Of a stretch of DNA of 64,000 bases, positions 15,845 through 22,962 are shown piece by piece (within the stretch, counting starts at the first letter, position 1; every line of letters starts with the position of its first letter). This DNA is from Cyanobacteria bacterium GSL.Bin1 (GTDB taxonomy: Bacteria > Cyanobacteriota > Cyanobacteriia > Cyanobacteriales > Rubidibacteraceae): assembly GCA_009909085.1 (NCBI GenBank), contig JAAANX010000063.1, positions 1 through 64,000 of the forward strand. Direction: 5' to 3'. The notes beneath the pieces are model-generated. The model saw only the letters and a program-made list of their open reading frames with translations. It was not told where the DNA came from and did not search any database. Made by a program: the position numbers and the translations under genes.

Positions 15845-17047
15845 TCACTCGTTTTCAACATCAATCGTGATGCGGACTTGTAAATTGGTCAAACCGGCCA
15901 CTTTCTCGTTATCTTCTGGGTCAATGCGCACTTCCACTTCCACCACTCGCGCATCTTGATCGGCAGCCGGATCGGCATCAATCACGTCTTGCTTCTTAAT
16001 CTGCCTCCCCACCTGATCCACTGTCCCGTGAATTTCTCCCGTAAAGCCTCCATATTCACTAACAATGGTCACCCGTTGTCCCGGCTGTACCAAGTTAACA
16101 TCGGTTTCGTACACTTCCGCGATCGCGTACATTTGGTTGGTCTGTCCTAACTCGACAATCCCTTCACTGGTATTGACTTGCTCACCGACACGGGTATTAA
16201 TCTTCAAAATTTGTCCGGCAATGGGCACTCGGACATAGAAATCTTCTAATTCTGATTCAATCCGTTTCACTTGCGCGATCGCGTGGGCAAGTTCTGCTTG
16301 GGCTTCTTCCCGATCCACCGGACGCACTTCTTTTAGCGTTTTCAATAACGCTTCCTCTTGTCGAATCCGTTCTTGCAACGTTAAGCGGGTGGTTTCTAAA
16401 TGCGCTTGCGCTTCTTGCAACGCAGCCTGAGTGGTCTCAAAGGTTTCACGGCGATCATCACGGGCAGCTGTATCCACTGCCCCTTCTTGATGCAGCATCT
16501 GATATCGTTGATAGTTTTGTTTGGCATTGCGTAACTCCGCTTGAACGCTGGCAATCTCGGCTTCTCGCTCCCGGGTTTCGGTGCGAAGTTGTGCCTTCAG
16601 TTGGTTAATCACAGCTTCTTGCGCTGCAATCTCAGCCAGTTTCGCCTCCCCTGCTTCCACTTGCGCGAGTCTAGCTTGATAAATCTTCACGTTCTGCTGG
16701 GCTTGGGCTAACTCAGCCTGCTTTTGATCCAACCCCTGCAAGATCGCAATCATTTGTCCAGCTTCTACCCACTCGCCTTCTTCAACTTTGAGTTGGTTGA
16801 CGCGACTATCTTGGGCATTTGCCACCGAAAGTTTAATGACTTCTCCTTGGGGTTCGATCCGACCAAGAGCCGTCACAGTTTGGGGAGCACTCACCACAGT
16901 TGTTGTTTCCGGCGACGGATCATTCCCTTGAATTTGGGACACAATGAGATAAGTTCCGACAGAACCCATGAATAAGGCAATGGCCGTTCCCATGAGCCAA
17001 GGACGAGTTAAAGACTTGGGATGAAGGAAATTAATCATAGAAGCCAA
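15845..17047 (-). CDS. devB: DevB-family HlyD-like periplasmic adaptor
   Basis: A 400-residue membrane fusion protein. The single N-terminal anchor is near 15-35. The first half of the lipoyl-like domain contains TALGRIEPQGEVIKLS near 60-75, a long coiled-coil hairpin rich in Ala, Gln and Glu covers about 110-260, and a beta-barrel part contains VRVPIAGQILKINTRVGEQV. It links the inner-membrane DevCA transporter to an outer-membrane TolC-type channel. It is the first gene of the operon, so the promoter should lie in the 200 bases shared with the divergent pentapeptide gene. The natural cargo is unknown; a lipid or glycolipid is the family precedent. Confidence 0.9.
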   Translation of the reverse strand: MASMINFLHPKSLTRPWLMGTAIALFMGSVGTYLIVSQIQGNDPSPETTTVVSAPQTVTALGRIEPQGEVIKLSVANAQDSRVNQLKVEEGEWVEAGQMIAILQGLDQKQAELAQAQQNVKIYQARLAQVEAGEAKLAEIAAQEAVINQLKAQLRTETREREAEIASVQAELRNAKQNYQRYQMLHQEGAVDTAARDDRRETFETTQAALQEAQAHLETTRLTLQERIRQEEALLKTLKEVRPVDREEAQAELAHAIAQVKRIESELEDFYVRVPIAGQILKINTRVGEQVNTSEGIVELGQTNQMYAIAEVYETDVNLVQPGQRVTIVSEYGGFTGEIHGTVDQVGRQIKKQDVIDADPAADQDARVVEVEVRIDPEDNEKVAGLTNLQVRITIDVENE

Positions 17048-17248
17048 CCCTCTCCGTTACGCTGGTGTTGACTTTGTTTACAACTGAAATAATCTACTTT
17101 GATTCTAGGTTAGAGTAAAGGTAATTCAGAACGCTGCTTATCAAGTCTTATCACTTGCTTAAAATCCGCTCAATCTTCTACTTCTCCACTCTCATTTCAA
17201 GGACAAGACCTTGCAAAAAGTAGCAATCTAACGACAGAGGTCAGGCGT

Positions 17249-17785
17249 ATGGAACGCGAGGATCTACTACGACGTTATGCTCAGGGCAAAAGAGACTTTA
17301 GTAAAGTCAATCTCAGTGGTGTGAATTTAGCCCACACCAAATTAAGTGGCAGCAACTTCATCCGAGCGAATTTACAAGGAGTAAATTTGCAAGGGGCTAA
17401 TTTGAGTGGGGCTTTTTTAGTCATGGCAGATTTGAGCCAAGCTGATTTGCAAGGTGCAATTTTGATTGTTGCTAACTTAAGTGGAGCTAACTTACAAGAC
17501 GCGAATTTAGCCCAAGCCAATCTCGGCGAAGCCGTTTTAACGGGAACACTGATGACAAACGTTAATTTTTCAGGGGCGAGCCTCCAAGGATCCCTCCTTG
17601 CTGGAGCTAATTTAGGGCAAGCTAACCTGCAAAACGCAGATTTGCGCGGAGCCAATCTTTATGGCGCTGACTTACAAGGAGCCGATCTCAGGGAAGCCAA
17701 TCTCAGGCGCACCAATTTACGAGAAGCTAATCTTAACGGAGCAATCTTACCCGAAGGTCAGCTTCAGGGGGCAAAAATGAGTTGA
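17249..17785 (+). CDS. pentapeptide-repeat protein 1
   Basis: A 178-residue protein made almost wholly of pentapeptide repeats of the A(N/D)LxG/x type, about 30 units from residue 20 onward. These stack into a right-handed beta-helix. The N-terminal 15 residues (REDLLRRYAQGKRDFSKVNL) are the capping segment common in cyanobacterial members. There is no signal peptide, so it is probably cytoplasmic. No function can be read from the repeats. A second member with the same N-terminal cap follows 45 bases later, suggesting tandem duplication. Confidence 0.9.
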   Translation: MEREDLLRRYAQGKRDFSKVNLSGVNLAHTKLSGSNFIRANLQGVNLQGANLSGAFLVMADLSQADLQGAILIVANLSGANLQDANLAQANLGEAVLTGTLMTNVNFSGASLQGSLLAGANLGQANLQNADLRGANLYGADLQGADLREANLRRTNLREANLNGAILPEGQLQGAKMS

Positions 17786-17830
17786 TTCGAGATCCTAAAT
17801 TTTGAGAGTATTATATTTCAGTTAAAGCGA

Positions 17831-18460
17831 ATGAACAGCAACGACCTACTCCAGCAATACAGTGCCGGTGAGCGCAATTTCCAAAATATTGACCTCACAG
17901 GCATTAATCTCTATCGAGTTGATCTTCCTAATATTATTTTGAAAGGAGCAAACTTGGTGGGAGCTAACCTCAGTGGTGCTAATCTCGCCAACGCCGATCT
18001 CAGTGAAGCGAACCTGATTGGTGCCAATCTCAGCGGGGCTGACTTAAGGGCAGCCAACTTAAGCAGTGCCGAGTCAATTGGGGCAAACTTTAGCGGCGTA
18101 AGAGCGAGCGAAGCTAACTTGGCAGGGATTCGCTCAAATGGGGCTAATCTCAGCGGTGCCAATTTGAGGAGAGTCAATTTTAGAGCAGGAATCTTAAGTG
18201 GGGCTAACTTTTCGGGTGCCATCCTCAGTGAAGCTCAATTTCAAAACACCAATTTAGCTGGGGCGAATTTAAGCCGTGCGAGTTTGGTCGCAGCAGATTT
18301 GAGCAATGGGAACTTGAGCAGCGCTAATCTAGTGGGTGCTAATTTAGAGGAAGCTAATTTGTATCATGCTCTTCTCATCGATGCCAATTTGAAAGGAACC
18401 AATTTACAAGGAGTCGATATCACTCAAGCCGATTCTACTCTTAAAAATATGGTGGTTTGA
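17831..18460 (+). CDS. pentapeptide-repeat protein 2
   Basis: A 209-residue paralogue of the preceding protein. The start NDLLQQYSAGERNFQNIDLTG matches the cap of the first one, and about 35 A(N/D)LxG repeats follow, with some irregular units in the middle (residues 80-120). A right-handed beta-helix is expected. It probably forms a two-gene unit with its neighbour. Function is unknown. Confidence 0.9.
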   Translation: MNSNDLLQQYSAGERNFQNIDLTGINLYRVDLPNIILKGANLVGANLSGANLANADLSEANLIGANLSGADLRAANLSSAESIGANFSGVRASEANLAGIRSNGANLSGANLRRVNFRAGILSGANFSGAILSEAQFQNTNLAGANLSRASLVAADLSNGNLSSANLVGANLEEANLYHALLIDANLKGTNLQGVDITQADSTLKNMVV

Positions 18461-18607
18461 ATCCTTTATTTTCATCGTTGGTGCCAGGTCAAATTCTAGT
18501 AACCATTTCAATGTAACTAGAGATAGCAAATCGCCTCAGCTTGCTCAGAAAGCCTACGAGTTAAAACGTTAAGATAGAGTCTGAGTTCCAGTGAGCGAGG
18601 AAAAATT

Positions 18608-19759
18608 GTGCTACTCTGCAAAGGCTTTGAAGTTGAAATGTACACGGGCAGACCGGATGGAACCATTGTCGGTCTTTCAGATCGGATTGTAAGAGATTTA
18701 CAGGGATTTGTCCGTGAACCAGACACTCGGAATGTCGAATATACAACGGCTCCTTTGTGCTGTTATGATCGGCTCTTATGTGCCTTAGTGCGTCCCCGGG
18801 TGCAGTTACGCCACTATCTAAAAAAACAGGGAGATTATACACTGATTCCCGGTAGCACTTTAGCATTAGGCGGCAGCGATCGCTTTTATCGCTCGGATCC
18901 ACAAAATCCTTACCATGAGTATATTGAAAAGACTTATGGGACGAAAGTGGTTACGGCAAGCATTCACATTAATGTTGGGTTTGAAGACACCGAAAAACTG
19001 ATGCAGGCTTGTCGCCTGATTCGCTTGGAAGCTCCTTTGTACCTAGCACTCAGTGCTTCTTCGCCCTTTCTGGATGGTCAACCCACAGGGTATCACTCCA
19101 CGCGTTGGGCAGTGTTTCCGCAAACCCCTGCTTATGTGCCTTTATTTGAAGATCATGCGCATCATATCCGTTGGGTGAATCAACAGTTGGATCAGGGAAC
19201 GATGCAAAACGTTCGTCACCTCTGGTTATCGGTGCGCCCGAATGGGGAACACCGTCCCTATAACCTGAATCGATTGGAGTTACGGATTTGTGATTTGATC
19301 GTTGATCCGATCGCGCTACTCTCGGTGACGGCGCTTCTGGAAGCCCGTTTAACCCAGATGTTACTGACGCCAGATTTAGATCCCTTGCAGCAAAGTCAGC
19401 TACCCGCCCAGAGTCGGGCTGAAGATTTAGTGGCGATCGCGTATGAAAATGAACAAGCAGTTGCCCGTAAAAGCTTAGCTGCCGAAGTTCGCCACTGGCA
19501 AGATGGACGACCGATCATTGTCGAAGATTGGATCAAAGAGATTTATCGCCAAGTGCATCCCATCGCCAAAGCCAAAGGATTTAGCTGTTTCCTCTCGCCG
19601 GTTCAGAAAATTTTACGGGACGGGAATACCGCTCAACAATGGTTACGAGAGTACGAAAAAGGCACTAGTGTCACTGATATTGTCACTGAAGGCATCCGTA
19701 AAATGGCACACGAAGAAGCCGAATTAGAAGATAAAATTTGTCAACCCCTTGCTGTCTAA
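18608..19759 (+). CDS. gshA: glutamate--cysteine ligase, cyanobacterial type
   Basis: A 383-residue enzyme that makes gamma-glutamylcysteine, the first step of glutathione synthesis. The start LLCKGFEVEMYTGRPDG and the motifs FVREPDTRNVEYTTAPL and TASIHINVG identify the cyanobacterial GshA group, which is related to plant-type and EgtA-like ligases. A GTG start at 18608 fits the family N-terminus. Its TAA stop overlaps the ATG of the next gene (TAATG at 19757-19761), so translation of the polyphosphate enzyme is probably coupled. Confidence 0.88.
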   Translation: MLLCKGFEVEMYTGRPDGTIVGLSDRIVRDLQGFVREPDTRNVEYTTAPLCCYDRLLCALVRPRVQLRHYLKKQGDYTLIPGSTLALGGSDRFYRSDPQNPYHEYIEKTYGTKVVTASIHINVGFEDTEKLMQACRLIRLEAPLYLALSASSPFLDGQPTGYHSTRWAVFPQTPAYVPLFEDHAHHIRWVNQQLDQGTMQNVRHLWLSVRPNGEHRPYNLNRLELRICDLIVDPIALLSVTALLEARLTQMLLTPDLDPLQQSQLPAQSRAEDLVAIAYENEQAVARKSLAAEVRHWQDGRPIIVEDWIKEIYRQVHPIAKAKGFSCFLSPVQKILRDGNTAQQWLREYEKGTSVTDIVTEGIRKMAHEEAELEDKICQPLAV

Positions 19760-21234
19760 TGTTAAATCGACTGGATTTATCTCTCTCTTTAGATCGCGCT
19801 GAGTATCGGGAGAAAATGGATTCTCTCATGTACCAGCTGCGATCGCTGCATACTAAATGCTGGCAACAGCGCCTAACTCTCATTATTGTTTTGGAAGGTT
19901 GGGCAGCAGCCGGGAAAGGAACGATGGTAAAAAAACTCGCCACCTGTATGGATCCGCGCGGCTTTGCCCTCCACCCGATTGTTGCACCAACACCAGAAGA
20001 AGAAAAATATCCCTTTTTGTGGCGCTTTTGGCAATGCTTACCGGCACAAGGGAACGTTGCACTGTTCTACCACAGCTGGTACACCCATGTTTTGGAAGAC
20101 CGCTTACTGCAAAAAGTTCCGCCAGAACAGGTTTATCCGCGCCTCGAAGCGATTAATGGCTTTGAAAGAGAACTAAAGCGCGATCGCGTGGGAATTGCAA
20201 AGTTTTGGATTCATCTCAGCAAAAAAGAACTGAAAAAACGTCTGAAAAAATACGCTAACGATCCCCTTGACGCCTGGCGCGTCCGCCCGGAAGATTGGCA
20301 GCAACACAAATACTATAAAGAATATACTGCGCTGGCAGAAGAGATGATCAGCCACACCAATACCAATTGGGTGCCTTGGACGCTCATTGCTGGAGACTGT
20401 AAACGCTGGGCGCGTGTGCAATTGCTCAGCCACATTGTGGATCAATTGGCTTTATTATTAGAACATCAATCCGTTACCCTTCCCCTTTCCCTTCCCGAAA
20501 TTATTCCAGCCACAGAAACTCCTCATTATCTCTCCGCAGTTGATCTCACTCGGAGTTTAGCGAAGAAAAAATATAAAAAGCAACTGAAGCACCAACAAAT
20601 TGAACTGCGAAAATTACAGCGCAGTATTTATGAAAATAAGCTTCCCGTGTTACTCCTGTTTGAAGGATGGGATGCTGCCGGTAAAGGCGGGGCAATTAAA
20701 CGCTTAACTGAAGTCCTCGATCCGCGCAGTTATCAGGTGCATCCCTTTGCTGCCCCCACAGACGAAGAAAAAGCCCATCATTACCTCTGGCGATTTTGGC
20801 GAAAACTGCCTCCTGCGGGAACCATTGGCATTTTTGATCGCAGTTGGTATGGACGAGTTTTAGTGGAACGAGTAGAAGGCTTTGCCAGTGAAATCGAATG
20901 GCAGCAGGCTTATGATGAAATCAACGAATTTGAAACCCAGTTAGTCAATCGAGGCTATATCTTGCTCAAGTTTTGGTTACAGATTGACCCTGATGAACAA
21001 TTAAAACGCTTTCAGAAACGCCAAGTTGATCCGTTTAAGCAACACAAAATTACCGCTGAAGACTGGCGCAATCGAGAAAAATGGGATTTGTACGAAGTGG
21101 CAGTCAATCAAATGATTGCCCACACAGAAACCGCAGCACCCTGGACAATCATTCCGGCTAACGATAAATATTATGCACGAGTAAAAGTAATTGAAACCTT
21201 AACCAATGCCATTGAAGAGAAACTGATTTCCTAA
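19759..21234 (+). CDS. pap: polyphosphate:AMP phosphotransferase, two fused PPK2 domains
   Basis: About 491 residues from the ATG at 19759; a TTG 21 bases upstream lies inside gshA and is unlikely. There are two PPK2-type kinase domains, with Walker A at about 46-55 (EGWAAAGKGT) and 302-311 (EGWDAAGKGG). The C-terminal domain keeps the FDRSWYGRVLVERVEGF motif. The N-terminal copy reads FYHSWYTHVLEDRL and looks degenerate, as known for class II enzymes where the C-terminal half does catalysis. The predicted reaction phosphorylates AMP to ADP using polyphosphate. Coupling to gshA suggests a link between ATP supply and thiol synthesis, which is inference. Confidence 0.85.
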   Translation: MLNRLDLSLSLDRAEYREKMDSLMYQLRSLHTKCWQQRLTLIIVLEGWAAAGKGTMVKKLATCMDPRGFALHPIVAPTPEEEKYPFLWRFWQCLPAQGNVALFYHSWYTHVLEDRLLQKVPPEQVYPRLEAINGFERELKRDRVGIAKFWIHLSKKELKKRLKKYANDPLDAWRVRPEDWQQHKYYKEYTALAEEMISHTNTNWVPWTLIAGDCKRWARVQLLSHIVDQLALLLEHQSVTLPLSLPEIIPATETPHYLSAVDLTRSLAKKKYKKQLKHQQIELRKLQRSIYENKLPVLLLFEGWDAAGKGGAIKRLTEVLDPRSYQVHPFAAPTDEEKAHHYLWRFWRKLPPAGTIGIFDRSWYGRVLVERVEGFASEIEWQQAYDEINEFETQLVNRGYILLKFWLQIDPDEQLKRFQKRQVDPFKQHKITAEDWRNREKWDLYEVAVNQMIAHTETAAPWTIIPANDKYYARVKVIETLTNAIEEKLIS

Positions 21235-21406
21235 ACTTCACAATAATCTCTAATGAAGTGATTGGTGAATTTTCACTTAGACTCATTTTACCGCCAGATT
21301 GCGCTCTTGGTTTCCCTTTTTTTTATGGGCTAGGATTAGTCTAACCAGCCACTTAAAACCCCTTGCTTGTCCGACCAAAACCCACCATTTAAAAACTAAT
21401 GGACGA

Positions 21407-21775
21407 CTACTCTGTACCGCGCCAAGTTTTCCAAGCTACTTTTACCCCAGTAATCACCCCTCGGGTTTGCTTTCTCACGCCTTGGGCTTGATTTTTAGCC
21501 GTTATCACACCGCGATCAAGCTGTTTAGCGACTTGGGAGGCGCTTTTTACCCCTGTATTCACTTCATTAGTCAGTTCCGTCACTTCTTCGCCTGTGAGAC
21601 GAATGGCTTCTAAGGTTGACGGGAGTTCTTTTTCTAACGTATCAAACAATTTTTCTGCACTGCGAGCGACTCGCGCTAGTTCCAGAAAAGCAGGAAATGC
21701 CGCAACAAGCACAGCAGTCAGACTAATCGCAACGAGAAACAGGGACAACGCTAGCCACAATATCGGATCGCTCAT
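21407..21775 (-). CDS. DUF948 domain protein
   Basis: A 122-residue protein with one N-terminal membrane helix (about 5-28), then an amphipathic helical region with VARSAEKLFDTLEKELPSTLEAIRLTGEEV typical of DUF948. Residues 60-110 are rich in Lys, Gln and Gly. The topology suggests a bitopic inner- or thylakoid-membrane protein with a soluble helical tail. Function is unknown. It converges with the polyphosphate enzyme gene across 172 bases in which no gene was recognised. Confidence 0.8.
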   Translation of the reverse strand: MSDPILWLALSLFLVAISLTAVLVAAFPAFLELARVARSAEKLFDTLEKELPSTLEAIRLTGEEVTELTNEVNTGVKSASQVAKQLDRGVITAKNQAQGVRKQTRGVITGVKVAWKTWRGTE

Positions 21776-21837
21776 GCTCTATTTTCGATTATCGTTGCAT
21801 TGTACGACTAAAAAGTGATGTTATAGTAGGGAATCCA

Positions 21838-22098
21838 TCAACCATCAGAATCATCAGGAGTTTCATCCATTCCTAATCCTTGACGAGAGGATTTTAATCC
21901 TTTCCATAAGTCCTTAATTTGGTGATAAGCTTCTTCGGAGCTGATTTTACCATTGGTTTCTAAATTACAGATGTAGTTTATCTTCTGAGCAAACTCCTGT
22001 AAATTCGCGTTAAAGACAATATTTTTGGGGTAGGCTTTCCCCCGATAGGAATAATGGGGGTAAAGAAATTCATCTTTGCTCGGGTTAGATTCTGGCAT
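21838..22098 (-). CDS. small conserved cyanobacterial protein (DUF7219-like)
   Basis: An 86-residue soluble protein. The start DEFLYPHYSYRGKAYPKNIVFN is a strongly conserved-looking aromatic motif, followed by a helical segment with FAQKINYICNLETNGKISSEEAY and a KDLWKGLKSS end. Such proteins occur across cyanobacteria; I assign the DUF number from memory and am unsure of it. No catalytic motif is seen. The divergent purC gene begins 85 bases away. Confidence 0.75.
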   Translation of the reverse strand: MPESNPSKDEFLYPHYSYRGKAYPKNIVFNANLQEFAQKINYICNLETNGKISSEEAYHQIKDLWKGLKSSRQGLGMDETPDDSDG

Positions 22099-22182
22099 AC
22101 TATTAACGATTCCTCAGATATATTGTAACGATTCCTTAAATCTACTGACAGTTTACTTCTAACAATAAAATAAATTTCCCAA

Positions 22183-22920
22183 ATGGAAAAGCTATACGAA
22201 GGAAAAGCAAAAATCATCTATCCAACAGATGACCCACAAATTTTATTAACGCACTTCAAAGACGATGCAACGGCATTTAATGCCCAAAAAAAAGGGACGA
22301 TCGCGCAAAAAGGCCAAATCAATTGTCGCATTAGCGCGGCCTTATTTACTCTCCTTGAACAGCAGGGAATTGCCACTCACTATATTGATCAAATTGCGCC
22401 GAACCAAATGCGGGTCAAAGCCGTGACCATTTTGCCTTTAGAAGTCGTTGTGCGTAACATTGCTGCCGGAAGTTTGTGCCGACAAACGGGATTGGAAGAA
22501 GGAACAATTTTACCCTTTCCCTTAGTCGAATTCTATTACAAAAAAGACGAGTTAGGCGACCCCTTACTCACGCGCGATCGCGTTTTAATCTTGAACCTTG
22601 CGAGTCTCAATCAATTGGAACAGTTGCAAAGCAAAGCCCTCGCGATTAATACTCACCTAAAAACTTTTTTTGGCAATTGTCAGATTACCCTAGTGGACTT
22701 CAAATTAGAATTTGGTTTGGATGCTAATCAAAACTTACTTCTGGCTGATGAAATCAGTCCGGATACCTGCCGGCTTTGGGATCAAGCCCAAACCGATGAT
22801 CCCGAAGCCCGGGTTATGGACAAAGATCGCTTTCGGAAAGATTTAGGCAGTGTCGAAACTGCTTATCAGGAGGTGCAAAAGCGAATATTGTCACAAATTC
22901 AATTGACAAATAGCGAATAA
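22183..22920 (+). CDS. purC: phosphoribosylaminoimidazole-succinocarboxamide synthase
   Basis: A 245-residue SAICAR synthetase of typical length. The N-terminus MEKLYEGKAKIIYPTDDP is the nucleotide-binding signature, VVVRNIAAGSLCRQTG and LADEISPDTCRLWD are the two family signature motifs. It carries out the ATP-dependent addition of aspartate to CAIR in purine synthesis. It is on the same strand as, and 42 bases before, the Omp85 gene. This purC-Omp85-lpxC order is one I recall from several cyanobacteria. Confidence 0.96.
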   Translation: MEKLYEGKAKIIYPTDDPQILLTHFKDDATAFNAQKKGTIAQKGQINCRISAALFTLLEQQGIATHYIDQIAPNQMRVKAVTILPLEVVVRNIAAGSLCRQTGLEEGTILPFPLVEFYYKKDELGDPLLTRDRVLILNLASLNQLEQLQSKALAINTHLKTFFGNCQITLVDFKLEFGLDANQNLLLADEISPDTCRLWDQAQTDDPEARVMDKDRFRKDLGSVETAYQEVQKRILSQIQLTNSE

Positions 22921-22962
22921 AAAATAACTAATATTGCAAGTAGTCAATAACAAATTTGGTGT

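Noticed and set aside
13954-17047. devBCA as evidence for heterocysts
   Set aside because: DevBCA relatives are common in cyanobacteria without heterocysts, and no other heterocyst gene is in the window.
17281-18222. Two long minus-strand frames opposite the pentapeptide genes
   Set aside because: They are mirror products of the repeated A(N/D)LxG codons and show only monotonous Leu/Ala/Pro/Lys repeats.
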